NCBI GenBank assembly: GCA_963775575.1
Contig: CAVZJG010000004.1
Span: 310,001 to 374,000 of the forward strand
Length of the DNA: 64,000 nt
DNA from: Roseiarcus sp963775575
GTDB lineage: Bacteria; Pseudomonadota; Alphaproteobacteria; Rhizobiales; Beijerinckiaceae
Direction: 5' to 3'
Below are positions 16,849 through 26,207 of the stretch, one piece after another. The translations under genes and the position numbers were made by a program. The number at the start of each line of letters is the position of its first letter. The stretch's first letter is position 1. Under the pieces are notes generated by a model. It was given only the letters and a program-made list of their open reading frames with translations, was not told the origin of the DNA and made no database searches.

Positions 16849-18456
16849 TTGCGAAATTCGGCGCCGCTGCTCGCCTGGGCGTTCGTCCTGCTGATCGGCG
16901 CGGCCGGCGCGAGCCTGACCGCGAAGGTCGGCCCGGACGGCGCGGCGAGCGACCCCGTCGCCGAGCGATCCCTGGAAGCGGCGAGCCGGCTCGCGTTGCC
17001 CGCGACGTTCGCGCCTTCCGCGCTCGCCCTGGCCGACGCGCGCCTGGCGGCCTGGCGCCCGCGCGATCTGTCCGCGCTCATCGAAGCGACCGCGGCGACG
17101 GCGGCGAGCGACGCGGAGCCGAGCCCGGCCGAAAAACTGCTGCGCGTCGCGATGCTCGCCCAGCCGACGATCGACCCGACGCCGACGGGCCGCACCCGCG
17201 GCCTGGGCGCGCTCGCCGCGCTGGAGGCGGCTCTGCCCGCCTCCGGTCGCCCGGGCGACTCGTTTTCCGCCTACGGCGAATTGGCGCCGGAGTTCTTCAC
17301 CGCCCATCGCGTGACGATCCTGCAGCTCGGCGACAGCCATACTTCGGCTGATTTTTTCACCGGCCGCGTCCGTGAGCGCCTGCAGCAGGCGTTCGGCCCG
17401 GGCGGGACGGCCTACCTCGTGCCCGGCAAGCCGCACCTGGGCGTGCGCTCGGCGCTGTTCGAAAGCGACGCCTCCGACGACTGGACTTACGAGGCGCTGC
17501 AAAAATCGGACGAGACGCGCCGCTTCTACCTTTCCGGCTTCAACGCGGTGGCGCGTCACGCCGGCGCCTCGCTCAGCCTGAGGGCGCGCGGCGGCCTTCC
17601 CTACGATCGGCTCGAGGTCGCTTTTCTCAAGCAGCCCGGCGGCGGCCGCGCCGAAGTGCTGGTCGACGGCGAGCCCCGCGGGCAGATCGATCTCGACGGC
17701 GCGGCCGACGCGCGCGCGACGCTCGACTTGCAGCCGTCCGAGACCGGGGCGAGCGGCTTCCACGACGTCGCGGTGCGGGCGCTCAGCGACGCGCCGGTGA
17801 CCGTGACCGGCGTCGAGGTCGCCCGCGACGGCGACGGCGTCTCCTACATCAGCCTCGGTTTTCCCGGCGCGACCGTGCAACTGCTGCAAAAGCTCGCCGC
17901 CGAGAACCTCGCCGACGAATGGCGCCGCCTCGCCCCCGACATCGTCGTGCTCGCCTTCGGCACCAACGAAGGCTTCAACGACGCGCTCGACGTCGCCGCC
18001 TATTCCGCGCAATACGAGCAGATCGTGCGCCGGCTCCAGGCGCTGCGGCCCGGCGTGCGCGTCGTCCTGATCGGCCCGCCCGACGGCGCGCGCGCGAGCG
18101 CCGCCTGCCGCAACGCCGCGCCGTCGCCCGATTGCCCGGCCTCCGCGCGCCAGCCGGCCGCCGCCGCCGACGCCGCGCCGTGCCGCCTGCAGACGCCGCC
18201 CAAACTCGCGCAAGTGCGCGAGGCGCAGCGCCGGCTCGCCGAGCGCGTCGGCGCCGTCTTCTGGGATTGGTCGTCCGCAATGCCGGGCCCGTGCGGCGCG
18301 CAGGTTTGGGCCGCCGCCAACCCGCCGCTGATGGCGCGCGACTACGTGCACATGACGACGGAAGGCTATAAACAGAGCGCCGACCAATTCGCCGATTTCC
18401 TCATCCCGCTGATCGACGGCCGGCAGACGGGCGCCCATGTTGTTTCCAACGATTGA
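16849..18456 (+). CDS. Large SGNH/GDSL-type protein 3, membrane-anchored
   Basis: A 535-residue protein. An N-terminal hydrophobic segment (LLAWAFVLLIGAAGASLTA) anchors or exports it, followed by an Ala-rich region, then the SGNH domain from about 160: VTILQLGDSHTSADFFTGRV, VVLAFGTNEGFND and late DYVHMTTEGY. An inserted beta-rich module lies between the blocks, as in SGNH proteins that partner MBOAT acyltransferases. TTG at 16849 has a strong GAGAGAGGTGAGG ahead. Its end overlaps the MBOAT start by 20 bases, tight coupling that supports joint function. Confidence 0.85.
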   Translation: MRNSAPLLAWAFVLLIGAAGASLTAKVGPDGAASDPVAERSLEAASRLALPATFAPSALALADARLAAWRPRDLSALIEATAATAASDAEPSPAEKLLRVAMLAQPTIDPTPTGRTRGLGALAALEAALPASGRPGDSFSAYGELAPEFFTAHRVTILQLGDSHTSADFFTGRVRERLQQAFGPGGTAYLVPGKPHLGVRSALFESDASDDWTYEALQKSDETRRFYLSGFNAVARHAGASLSLRARGGLPYDRLEVAFLKQPGGGRAEVLVDGEPRGQIDLDGAADARATLDLQPSETGASGFHDVAVRALSDAPVTVTGVEVARDGDGVSYISLGFPGATVQLLQKLAAENLADEWRRLAPDIVVLAFGTNEGFNDALDVAAYSAQYEQIVRRLQALRPGVRVVLIGPPDGARASAACRNAAPSPDCPASARQPAAAADAAPCRLQTPPKLAQVREAQRRLAERVGAVFWDWSSAMPGPCGAQVWAAANPPLMARDYVHMTTEGYKQSADQFADFLIPLIDGRQTGAHVVSND

Positions 18457-19855
18457 TTTCGGGCTGTTCTTCGCGTTTTCGCTGACGCTGGTCTGGAGCC
18501 TCAATTCCTACAACACCCTCAAGAAGGCCGTGCTGCTGGCGCTGAGCCTGGCCTTCTATGCCTCGTGGAACTGGCGCTTCCTGGCGCTGCTGCTGGCGAG
18601 CGGCGCGATTTCCTATCTGGTCGGGCTCTACGTCGACGCCGCCGCGCGCCGGCCGTTTCGCCGCCTCGCGCTCGGGATCGGCGTCGCGCTCGATCTCGCC
18701 ATTCTCGGCTATTTCAAATATCTCGACTTCTTCATCGCGCAGTTCCTCACCCTCGCCCACGCGCTGGGGCTCAATCCGTCGATCGGGTTCGTCAACGTCA
18801 CGCTGCCGGTGGCGATCTCGTTTCTGACCTTTCACGCGATTTCCTACGTCGTCGACGTCTATCGCGGCCGCCTCGCCGCCTCGCGCTCGCCGCTCGACAT
18901 CGTGCTCTACGTCAGCTTCTTCCCGCATCTCGTCGCCGGGCCGATCGTGCGCGCCCACGAATTCCTGCCGCAGCTCGCTTCGCCGCCGCGGGCGGGCGAC
19001 TTCTCCTTCGGCGAGAACATGCTGCTGATCCTCGGCGGCCTGTTCAAGAAGATGGTGATCGCCAACTACCTCGCGGTGCGCTTCGTCGATCCGGTGTTCA
19101 CCGATCCCAGCCAATTCTCGCGCTTCGATCTGATCTTCGCGGTCTACGCCTACGCGATCCAGATCTACGCCGATTTCAGCGCCTACACCAACATCGCGAT
19201 CGGCGTCGCGGCGCTGCTCGGCTACCGCTTTCCGCAGAATTTCAATCAGCCCTATCGCGCGCTCGGCATCGGCGATTTCTGGCGGCGCTGGCACATGACG
19301 CTGTCGCGATGGCTGCGCGACTATCTCTACATTCCCTTGGGCGGCAATCGCCACGGCGCGCTGACGACCGCGCGCAACCTGATGCTGACGATGCTGCTCG
19401 GCGGCCTGTGGCACGGCGCCAACTGGACGTTCCTGATCTGGGGCGCGATGCACGGCGTCGCGCTGGTCGTCGATCACGCCTGGCGGCGCAGCGCCGCCTT
19501 CGCCCGCTTCGGCGAAGGCCCGATCGCCCGCGTCGTCGATTGGGCGGTGACGTTCCATTTCGTCTGCTTCGCCTGGCTGTTCTTCCGCTCACCCTCGCTC
19601 GACGCGGCGATGCAATTCATCGCCGGCGTGTGGAGCGACAACGGCGCGCCGAACACCATGCCGGCGATCGTTCTGCCGCTGATCGCCTGCGGCGCGCTGA
19701 CGCAGTTCGTCCCGCCGCAGACGCGCGGCGTGATCGGCGCCGTCATCGACAATCGCGGCCCGGCGTTCCAGATCGCGTTCGGCTTCGCGCTGCTCTATTG
19801 CATCGTCGTCATGGCGCCGCCGGGCTCGGCGCCGTTCATCTATTTCCAGTTTTGA
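18437..19855 (+). CDS. MBOAT-family O-acyltransferase (AlgI/DltB type)
   Basis: A 472-residue inner-membrane protein with about ten or more hydrophobic segments. The MBOAT core is clear: FFPHLVAGPIVRAHEFLPQL, QIYADFSAYTNIAIGVAALL, FWRRWHMTLSRWLRDYLYIP and the catalytic His in LGGLWHGANWTFLIWG. AlgI-like members move acetyl groups across the membrane onto exported polysaccharide, working with SGNH partners such as the three genes just upstream. Which glycan is modified is unknown; no polymerase genes are in view. Confidence 0.93.
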   Translation: MLFPTIDFGLFFAFSLTLVWSLNSYNTLKKAVLLALSLAFYASWNWRFLALLLASGAISYLVGLYVDAAARRPFRRLALGIGVALDLAILGYFKYLDFFIAQFLTLAHALGLNPSIGFVNVTLPVAISFLTFHAISYVVDVYRGRLAASRSPLDIVLYVSFFPHLVAGPIVRAHEFLPQLASPPRAGDFSFGENMLLILGGLFKKMVIANYLAVRFVDPVFTDPSQFSRFDLIFAVYAYAIQIYADFSAYTNIAIGVAALLGYRFPQNFNQPYRALGIGDFWRRWHMTLSRWLRDYLYIPLGGNRHGALTTARNLMLTMLLGGLWHGANWTFLIWGAMHGVALVVDHAWRRSAAFARFGEGPIARVVDWAVTFHFVCFAWLFFRSPSLDAAMQFIAGVWSDNGAPNTMPAIVLPLIACGALTQFVPPQTRGVIGAVIDNRGPAFQIAFGFALLYCIVVMAPPGSAPFIYFQF

Positions 19856-19866
19856 GGGAGGCGCGC

Positions 19867-20133
19867 TTGACCGATCAGCCGCAAAAGCCCGCCTCGGCGA
19901 CCAGCCCCTGGAATTGGGCGCGCGTCGTCTATGCCGCGCTGGCGCTGACCGTTTTCTGCTTTCCCGGCGGCCTGGTCGATTGCCTCGACGAGCGCAACGA
20001 GAGCGGCTGGCTCGCCGCGCCGCTGGCGCTGGCGCGCGCGGTCGACGCGGCTTCCGCGGCGGTCGGGGTCAAGCAGGCGGGGCAGGCGTTGCGCAAGGCG
20101 TTCGCCGACGCGATCGGGGAGGGCGATACCTGA
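19867..20133 (+). CDS. Small membrane protein ending the acyltransferase operon
   Basis: An 88-residue frame starting at TTG 19867, with GAGGGAGG 6-13 bases ahead and 11 bases after the MBOAT stop. It has one hydrophobic segment (ARVVYAALALTVFCFPGGLV) followed by a region ending DCLDERNESGWLAAP. I do not recognise a family. Position and spacing suggest an accessory subunit of the acylation system. It may be overlooked because of the TTG start. Confidence 0.6.
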   Translation: MTDQPQKPASATSPWNWARVVYAALALTVFCFPGGLVDCLDERNESGWLAAPLALARAVDAASAAVGVKQAGQALRKAFADAIGEGDT

Positions 20134-20243
20134 CGGTCCCGGCCGAATGCGCAGGAACGCATTTCCCCCAGCGCGCTCCGGCACCCTCATCCACAGTCTT
20201 CTCCACCAACCGAGGCCCCGCGACAACGGAACCGCACCGCGCT

Positions 20244-20645
20244 TCAAGCCGCTGCGCGCTTGCCGGCCGCGGCGCGGCCCGGTCTGCCGGGCGGGGGAAG
20301 CAGCAGGTCGGCGGGGATGGGAAAGCGCGCGCGCAACCGCTGGACCATCGCCAGGCTCAGCCCCTTCTTGCCGCTCAGCACTTCGCTCACCCGGCTCGGC
20401 GTGCCCAAGATGGGGGCCATTTCGGCGCGCGAAACGCCGTGCTGATCCATCAGATGGCGGATCAATTCGGCGGGGCTCAGCGGCCGGCGCGGCCATCGGC
20501 TCTCTTCGTAGGCGGCGATCAGCAGGGCCTGCGCCCGCAGCCGAGCGATATCGGCGGGCGCGCCCGAATCCCAGAGCGCCTCGACGAGCGCCCGCGCGCG
20601 GGCGAGCTCCGCGTCATCGTCGATCACAATCAAGTTCGCGTCCAT
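20244..20645 (-). CDS. higA: HigA-type antitoxin
   Basis: A 133-residue helix-turn-helix antitoxin (COG5499 type): PLSPAELIRHLMDQHGVSRA then EMAPILGTPSRVSEVLSGKK. The start at 20645 overlaps the higB stop by one base (TAATG), so it is translated after the toxin. It should bind and silence HigB and repress the operon. Confidence 0.9.
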   Translation of the reverse strand: MDANLIVIDDDAELARARALVEALWDSGAPADIARLRAQALLIAAYEESRWPRRPLSPAELIRHLMDQHGVSRAEMAPILGTPSRVSEVLSGKKGLSLAMVQRLRARFPIPADLLLPPPGRPGRAAAGKRAAA

Positions 20646-20956
20646 TATACGGTCTCCGCGTCGATTTCGTCGTACTCGCGATGGGCGCCGAAAAAGCGTA
20701 TGGACAGGACGCCCGCCTGATATTGCAGCGCCGCGACCAGCCGATAGTCGTTGCCCTTGATGTTGAAAACCACCCGGCCGCCTTTGAGAATGCTCGCCTT
20801 CGGATACGACGCCTTCACATCCTCGGGGCTGCGCCATTGCGCGCGGCGCGCAATGTGTAGCCAGGCGTCGTACTGCAAACGCGCGGCCTTGACGCCCTTG
20901 TGACCGGCGCGCTCCGCGAAATAGACCTCAACCAGCGCCGAGCCGATGACGATCAT
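20645..20956 (-). CDS. higB: HigB-type mRNA interferase toxin
   Basis: A 103-residue HigB: the family core reads WRSPEDVKASYPKASILKGG, then RVVFNIKGNDYRLVAALQYQ and the end RFFGAHREYDEIDAETV. HigB toxins cut mRNA on the ribosome. AAAGG abuts the ATG at 20956 with almost no spacer, so initiation may be weak or near-leaderless. The operator candidate at 20977-20991 lies just upstream. Confidence 0.92.
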   Translation of the reverse strand: MIVIGSALVEVYFAERAGHKGVKAARLQYDAWLHIARRAQWRSPEDVKASYPKASILKGGRVVFNIKGNDYRLVAALQYQAGVLSIRFFGAHREYDEIDAETV

Positions 20957-20976
20957 CCTTTCAGCGTGGCACAGAA

Positions 20977-20991
20977 TTCCAAGAATTGGAA
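20977..20991. promoter_or_regulatory. Candidate HigA operator
   Basis: ttccaa-gaa-ttggaa is an inverted repeat with 6-base arms and a 3-base centre, 21 bases upstream of higB. It is a plausible autoregulatory site; binding is inferred. Confidence 0.5.
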
Positions 20992-21487
20992 GTCGTCGAG
21001 AGTCGCCGGGGTGCGGGAGTTGCGGCGACAGCCCCCGCTTGTATGCAGAATCTTGTGCGCGGTCGCCGGTATCCTCAAGCTCGCGCCGCCGCTGGCGGTT
21101 GCGGCGGATGCTATCGAGCAGGCGGGGAGGGGCGCGTAGCGAGGTGATGACCCGGCAATTTTCTCGCCCTGCTTGATGACTGCCGTCGAGCGCTGATAGC
21201 GGGCGACGACAAGTGCGGTGTCAGTGGAACCCCCATCCGAACGACGTTGATCTCCTTATCGAAAACATTGGAGATCGCGATGCGAACGGTGAGGTTCTCG
21301 CGCAATTCCTGATGAAAACATCGGCTTGACGGGCAACCGCGATGGAAGAACAGCGAGCCGAGCGTCATCAAAACATAAATCGCGCTTCGGATTATGTCGT
21401 AACGCGCCGCCGTTTCATTGAGGTGCAGCGTACGTTTGTCGTTTGTCGAAATCGCTTGGCGTTGCATGATTGGATCGCCCTATTTGA
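20992..21487. other. Gene-poor stretch left of IS1634 copy 1
   Basis: No gene is confidently supported. A minus-strand frame at 21467-21111 (118 codons) contains a hydrophobic run (YDIIRSAIYVLMTLGSLFFH) and could be a small membrane protein whose promoter region was displaced by the IS inserted at 21488. I do not recognise it. Confidence 0.25.
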
Positions 21488-23432
21488 CCCGACTTGAACA
21501 GTAAACGGGTCTTCGCGCTCGCAACCTGTTGATATTATTGACGGCGATCGGGCATTTTCGCCAAACGTGGTGGCACGTTTGCACAATATTTCGGCTTGAT
21601 AATTGATTGCGAATCGGATTCTGTGGTGCTCTGCTTTGGGGCCGCCATGTTCTTCCGCTTCAAGAGGTCGGGCGAGCGCACTTACGTGCAGATCGTCGAG
21701 AACAAGCGCATCGGCGGCGCCGTGCGTCAGTCCGTCGTCGCCAATCCGGGGCGCGCCGACGAACTGGTCGCCTCCGGCGGGCTCGCCTCGCTCATCGCCT
21801 CGGGCGCCAAGCTCACCGATCAGGTGTTGCTCATCCATGCGCTCGACGAGGACGCCGACGGGGCCTTGTCGATCGCGGCCAAGCGGATTGGCGGGCCGCT
21901 GCTGTTCGGCAAGATCTGGGAGCGGCTCGGCGTCGCCGAGGTTCTCGGCGATCTGTTGAAGGAGCGCGCGTTCGAGTTCCCGGTCGAGCGGGCGGTGTTC
22001 GTCGCCGCGCTGCATCGGCTGTTCGTTTCCGGATCGGACCGCGACTGCGCGTCGTGGATGACGGATTACGACATCCCGGGCGCCGAGGGGCTTGACCTGC
22101 ATCATTTCTACCGGGCGATGGCCTGGCTGGGCGAGGAGATGGAGGAGAAGCCGGCCGAGGCGCTGGCGCCGCGCTGCGTCAAGGACGTCATCGAGGAGAA
22201 GCTGTTCGATCGCCGCCGCGACCTCTTCACCGATCTGTCCGCCGTGTTCATGGACACCACGAGCCTGTCGTTTTACGGCGAGGGCGGCCAGACGCTGGGC
22301 GAGCGCGGCTATTCCAAGGATTATCGGCCCGATCTGAAGCAGATGATCCTCGGCCTCGTCGTCGACGGCGAGGGTCGGCCGATCTGCACCGAGATGTGGC
22401 CGGGCAACACCGCCGACGTGACGACATTGCTGCCGGTCGTCGATCGGCTGCGTTCGCGCTTCGGGGTCGGCCGGGTCTGCGTCGTCGCCGATCGCGGCAT
22501 GATCTCGGCCGCGACGATCGCCGGGCTCGAGGAACGCAATCTCGAATACATCCTGGGCGCACGCGAGCGCTCCGACGCGATCGTCAAAAGAATCGTGTTG
22601 GCGAACGATGATCCGTTCGTGCCGTTGCTCATCGAGCGCAAGGCCGGCCAAACTCAGTTGTTCGTCAAACAGCTGCAGATCGAGGGCGAGCGTTACGTCG
22701 TTTGCCGCAACGAAGCGGAGGCCGAGAAGGACCGCGAGAATCGCGAGGCGATCGTCGCCGCTCTCGCTGCGCAATTGAAAAGGGGCGACAAGGCGCTGAT
22801 CGGCAATTCCGCCTATCGGCGCTATTTGCGCAAGACCAAAGGGGCCAAGGGCAAGCCGGCGTTCGAGATCGACGCCGGCAAGCTCGCCGAAGAAGCGCGG
22901 TTCGACGGAATCTTCGTGCTGCGCACCAACGCGAAAATCACGCCGCTGCAGGCGGTTCTGCGCTATCGCGACCTTCTCAAAGTCGAAAATCTCTTCCAGC
23001 GGACCAAGGCGGTAATGCGCACGCGGCCGATCTTCCACTCATCCGACGCCGCCATTCGTGGCCATGTCTTTTGCTCGTTCCTGGCGCTGGCGATGCAGAA
23101 GCATCTCGACGATCTCATGCGCGAAGCCGGCGTCGCGCCCGAGTGGCGGGTTCTGCTGCGCGATCTCGACCGTCTGAGCCAAGTGCGCATCCGTCATCGC
23201 GGCGCCGATTGGCTGGTGCGCAGCGACGCCGCGCCGGCGGTGACGACGCTCTTCAAACGCGCTCATCTCGCCCTGCCGCCGCGCGCCCGCCAGGCTCGCC
23301 CCCCGCCGCCTGCCCAACTCAAACGCGCCCAAAAACGCCGCGGCCGCCCAAGGCGTAGTGCCACGCCGACTTGAATTTCCCTAAAATGCCAGCGCAATCA
23401 ATCATTTACGAAAATTAGGTGTCCAACTTGGG
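21488..23432 (+). mobile_element. IS1634-family insertion sequence, copy 1
   Basis: A 1945-base element with imperfect terminal inverted repeats: left cccgacttgaacag, right (reverse complement) cccaagttggacac. The flanks are tttga on the left and cttga on the right, a 5-base target duplication with one mismatch. It is the same length as copy 2 at 40172-42116, and I find only two base differences (offsets of roughly 103 and 1163). It carries one transposase gene. Confidence 0.93.
21647..23374 (+). CDS. IS1634-family transposase (copy 1)
   Basis: A 575-residue DDE transposase of the IS4 superfamily. Catalytic blocks: VFMDTTSLSFYGEGG (first Asp), VCVVADRGMISAATIAG (second Asp) and a YREK-like YRDLLKVENLFQRTKAVMR (Glu). 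The start MFFRFKRSGERTYVQIVENK is the usual beginning for the family; an upstream extension to 21596 is less likely. The frame is intact, so the element may be active. Confidence 0.92.
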   Translation: MFFRFKRSGERTYVQIVENKRIGGAVRQSVVANPGRADELVASGGLASLIASGAKLTDQVLLIHALDEDADGALSIAAKRIGGPLLFGKIWERLGVAEVLGDLLKERAFEFPVERAVFVAALHRLFVSGSDRDCASWMTDYDIPGAEGLDLHHFYRAMAWLGEEMEEKPAEALAPRCVKDVIEEKLFDRRRDLFTDLSAVFMDTTSLSFYGEGGQTLGERGYSKDYRPDLKQMILGLVVDGEGRPICTEMWPGNTADVTTLLPVVDRLRSRFGVGRVCVVADRGMISAATIAGLEERNLEYILGARERSDAIVKRIVLANDDPFVPLLIERKAGQTQLFVKQLQIEGERYVVCRNEAEAEKDRENREAIVAALAAQLKRGDKALIGNSAYRRYLRKTKGAKGKPAFEIDAGKLAEEARFDGIFVLRTNAKITPLQAVLRYRDLLKVENLFQRTKAVMRTRPIFHSSDAAIRGHVFCSFLALAMQKHLDDLMREAGVAPEWRVLLRDLDRLSQVRIRHRGADWLVRSDAAPAVTTLFKRAHLALPPRARQARPPPPAQLKRAQKRRGRPRRSATPT

Positions 23433-23500
23433 CTTGAGTTGGGACGATCGCCGATAATTCACATAATTCTACATTTGACAAAATGTGCAAATGCGCGGAA

Positions 23501-24517
23501 TTACGCCGTGTCGCGGCGCTTTTTCGTGCGCCCCTGTTTGCCCTGAATTTTAAGACTTCTCAGCGCGTCGAGCACGCCCTTGCGGTTTGTATAAACGCCG
23601 CGTTTCTTGGCGTGTTCAATGGCGCTCGTTTGCGTGAGAGTGCCGGTTTCCGTCTGATTCGCGGCCTCCAAAAGCACATCATCCAAAGCCTGCTTGGGTC
23701 CGGTCGGCTTGGGTGCGTCGGCCGGAAATTCTTTCAATATCTCATCACGGGAAATTCGCACGTTTTCAATATCGCCAGCGCGGTGAACCGAGGTCCTTCC
23801 AATTATCCAGACAGCTAATCTGCGCGTGTCACCTCCGACCCTAATTTCAAGACCGCGCCAATCTTGCGGTGTAATTGCCCGGGCTAGCGCTTCACCGGGC
23901 AGATTGCCGCTCCCCGTCATCCTGCCCGTGCGAAAAAGGTGCAAGAGGTAATCTTCGATTGGAAACGGAGCGTAGTGGATGACTTGGGGTGGGCCTTGAA
24001 CTTCACGAGCCAAAGCAACACCACGGATAAGTTGGTTCAGCGCGGCAGGAAGTTCGTTAAAAGCGGGATCGCCAACAATGCATCTTATGTCGGCGCTACT
24101 ACGTTCAATTAGATTCGCCAATGTCGTCTTGTCATGCTCGCTTGCTGCCGAACATGCGGAAATCAAGGCGACGGTTTCAGGCTGTACAGGCCATCTGACT
24201 TCAACGTCTGTGGCGTCAAACAATCGGAAAGGGGAGATGCCACGTTCCTGTGCCATCCGATCAATCATTGATGGCACAAAGTAATCAATTCTTGGCCGTT
24301 CCCACTTGCTTGCTTCCCATAGTTCAGCTTCGATATCCCGACCTCTTCGCTTGAGTTCGGTTGCGGCGTGAAGCGCGCGTAAGGCAATTTGAGCGGAATC
24401 ACGTTCTTGTCCCACTGTACCGCTTTGCGCGGCCGCTCGAACCAATTCCGGGTCTCTGGTTTGCGCCCAAGCTCTCAGCTGATCCAGGTTCCACCACTGA
24501 TCTTGAAAAGAATCCAT
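23501..24517 (-). CDS. Unrecognised 338-residue protein of lower GC
   Basis: It starts MDSFQDQWWNLDQLRAWAQT with GGGGAAA ahead, then has a helical N-terminal half (RDSAQIALRALHAATELKRR), a middle SSADIRCIVGDPAFNELPAA, a segment HYAPFPIEDYLLHLFRTGRM, and a C-terminal region that could be a winged helix (TSAIEHAKKRGVYTNRKGVL), ending in Lys/Arg. Similar N-terminal wording occurs in hypothetical proteins of related bacteria. No function is known to me. Codon use is visibly more AT-rich than its neighbours. It lies between IS1634 copy 1 and the R repeat at 24633. Confidence 0.65.
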   Translation of the reverse strand: MDSFQDQWWNLDQLRAWAQTRDPELVRAAAQSGTVGQERDSAQIALRALHAATELKRRGRDIEAELWEASKWERPRIDYFVPSMIDRMAQERGISPFRLFDATDVEVRWPVQPETVALISACSAASEHDKTTLANLIERSSADIRCIVGDPAFNELPAALNQLIRGVALAREVQGPPQVIHYAPFPIEDYLLHLFRTGRMTGSGNLPGEALARAITPQDWRGLEIRVGGDTRRLAVWIIGRTSVHRAGDIENVRISRDEILKEFPADAPKPTGPKQALDDVLLEAANQTETGTLTQTSAIEHAKKRGVYTNRKGVLDALRSLKIQGKQGRTKKRRDTA

Positions 24518-24632
24518 CGCTTTCCCCGATTGTTGGCTGGCCGTCCTACCCGTGCCATCTAGATAATATAGCGCCGGACAGCCGAGGACAAAAGCAGAAC
24601 TCGACTTTCCCCCAAGGGTTGCTGTGACACTA

Positions 24633-24723
24633 CGCTTAACTGTCGACCCTACGAGTTCTCCATGGCGGTGGCCGAGCAGAGGCGCGATGAGCGCACCGTC
24701 GCCGGAACCGCGAAAGTTAAGCG
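24633..24723. repeat. Dispersed repeat R, copy a
   Basis: A 91-base unit with perfect 9-base ends cgcttaact ... agttaagcg. The inside (cgaccctacgagttctc, catggcggtggccgagca) matches copy d at 44070-44142 over about 70 bases, and shorter parts match at 26021 and 26793. No reading frame is convincing. Confidence 0.65.
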
Positions 24724-24839
24724 CAGGGTCGCCGGAACCGCGGAACCCCGGAACCCGCAACCCCAAGGCGGGGGAAGCGATTGCCGGTTTGTGTTATAGG
24801 CCGGGTCGGGCTGGCGCTGGGGCGTCGGGGGATGCTTCG

Positions 24840-26033
24840 ATGCATGGGTGGTTCGATCGCGCCGAGTTCGCCTCGTCTCCCATCCCAAGGGGAAACGTCA
24901 GAATCGCCGCACGGAACGAAATCGCCGGCCTGTTGCGCTGGCGGAGCGCGTTCGCCGGCGAGCGCAAGGATCATCGCTACTACGAACTCGTCGAAGACAC
25001 GCTCAAGGACGGTTTCGACTACGGCTACCTCGTCGTCGACGACGGCAAGGACGTCTGCGCCATCCAACCCTTCTTCGTCCTCGATCAGGATCTCGCGGCC
25101 GGCGCCGGCGATCACGCCAAGAAGTTCATCGCCGGGGTCCGGCGCCATTGGCCGCGCTTCATGCGGGCGCGCACGCTGATGGTGGGATGCGCCGCTGGCG
25201 AAGGACATCTTGACGGCGACGAATCATCGCAATGCACGACCGCCGAACTGCTGGCGCGCTGGCTGCCTCGCCTGGCGGGCGATTTGCATTGCGCGATGAT
25301 CGTGCTGAAGGAATTCCCGGCGAAGTACCGGGCGCCGCTGCAAGGCTTGCGGCGCGCCGGTTTCACCCGCGCCCCCAGCATGCCGATGACGACGCTCGCC
25401 ATCGATTTCGAGGATTTCGAGGATTATCTGTCCAACAAGCTCAGCCACGGCACCCGAGCAAAGGTCCGGCAGAGGCTGCGCGCCGCCGAGCGCGCCCAGC
25501 CGGCCATCGCCATGAGCCTTGTCGACGATGTGGCCGCGATCATCGATGACGTCTATCCGCTCTACCTGAAGGTCTTCGAGCGCTCGCCGCTCCAGTTCGA
25601 GAAGCTGACAAAGGAATTCCTATGCGAAATCGTGCGCCGGATTCCCGACAAGGTTCGTTTTTTCGTTTGGCGTCAAGACGCCAGGATCATCGCTTTCGGC
25701 TTGTGCATGACGCAAGGCGACGCAATCTGTCACGAATATGTCGGATTTGATTATTCCGTCGCGTTTAAACTCAACCTGTATCATCGCGTATTTCATGATA
25801 TTATCGAATGGGCGATCGCCAACGGCTACAAGCGGTTTTATAGCGGCAGCCTCAACTACGATCCCAAGTGGCATCTGCGCCAGTCGCTCTATCCGCTTGA
25901 TCTCTATGTCAGGCACGCCTCGGCGCCGATCAACGCCCTGTTGAAATGGCTGCTGCCGCTGCTCGAGCCGACGCATTCCGACCCAATCCTGCCGAATTTC
26001 CACAACTATCGGGAACTCTGGTCGACCCCATGA
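24840..26033 (+). CDS. GNAT/FemAB-like acyltransferase-fold protein
   Basis: A 397-residue protein with a FemAB/GNAT-like C-terminal half: FRRAG-like LRRAGFTRAPSMPMTTLAID, DYLSNKLSHGTRAKVRQRLR, then HEYVGFDYSVAFKLNLYHRV and YKRFYSGSLNYDPKWHLRQS. Related proteins (COG3146 and similar) are annotated as acetyl- or aminoacyl-transferases of envelope or small-molecule metabolism; the substrate is unknown. ATG 24840 is chosen because conserved-looking sequence begins there; the frame upstream runs through the R repeat. The R copy b overlaps its stop region. Confidence 0.7.
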   Translation: MHGWFDRAEFASSPIPRGNVRIAARNEIAGLLRWRSAFAGERKDHRYYELVEDTLKDGFDYGYLVVDDGKDVCAIQPFFVLDQDLAAGAGDHAKKFIAGVRRHWPRFMRARTLMVGCAAGEGHLDGDESSQCTTAELLARWLPRLAGDLHCAMIVLKEFPAKYRAPLQGLRRAGFTRAPSMPMTTLAIDFEDFEDYLSNKLSHGTRAKVRQRLRAAERAQPAIAMSLVDDVAAIIDDVYPLYLKVFERSPLQFEKLTKEFLCEIVRRIPDKVRFFVWRQDARIIAFGLCMTQGDAICHEYVGFDYSVAFKLNLYHRVFHDIIEWAIANGYKRFYSGSLNYDPKWHLRQSLYPLDLYVRHASAPINALLKWLLPLLEPTHSDPILPNFHNYRELWSTP

Positions 26034-26049
26034 GTTCTCCAAGGCGGCG
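26021..26049. repeat. Dispersed repeat R, partial copy b
   Basis: gtcgaccccatgagttctcc followed by aaggcggcg matches the left half of R copy a. It overlaps the last codons and stop of the GNAT-like gene, so the repeat supplies or once replaced that gene's 3' end. Confidence 0.5.
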
Positions 26050-26207
26050 CCGCTGGATGCGGTCGAGCGCCGATAGCGGGGAAGGTTGAGCGCTGGCGTC
26101 GCCGTCATTGCTTATTCGAGGAGAACGCCGCCGCCGTGGGTGTTTCCCGACGCTACCCGAGCTTCGCCGCGCCCCCTACGTTCAGGGATAACGTATGGAG
26201 GCTCACA

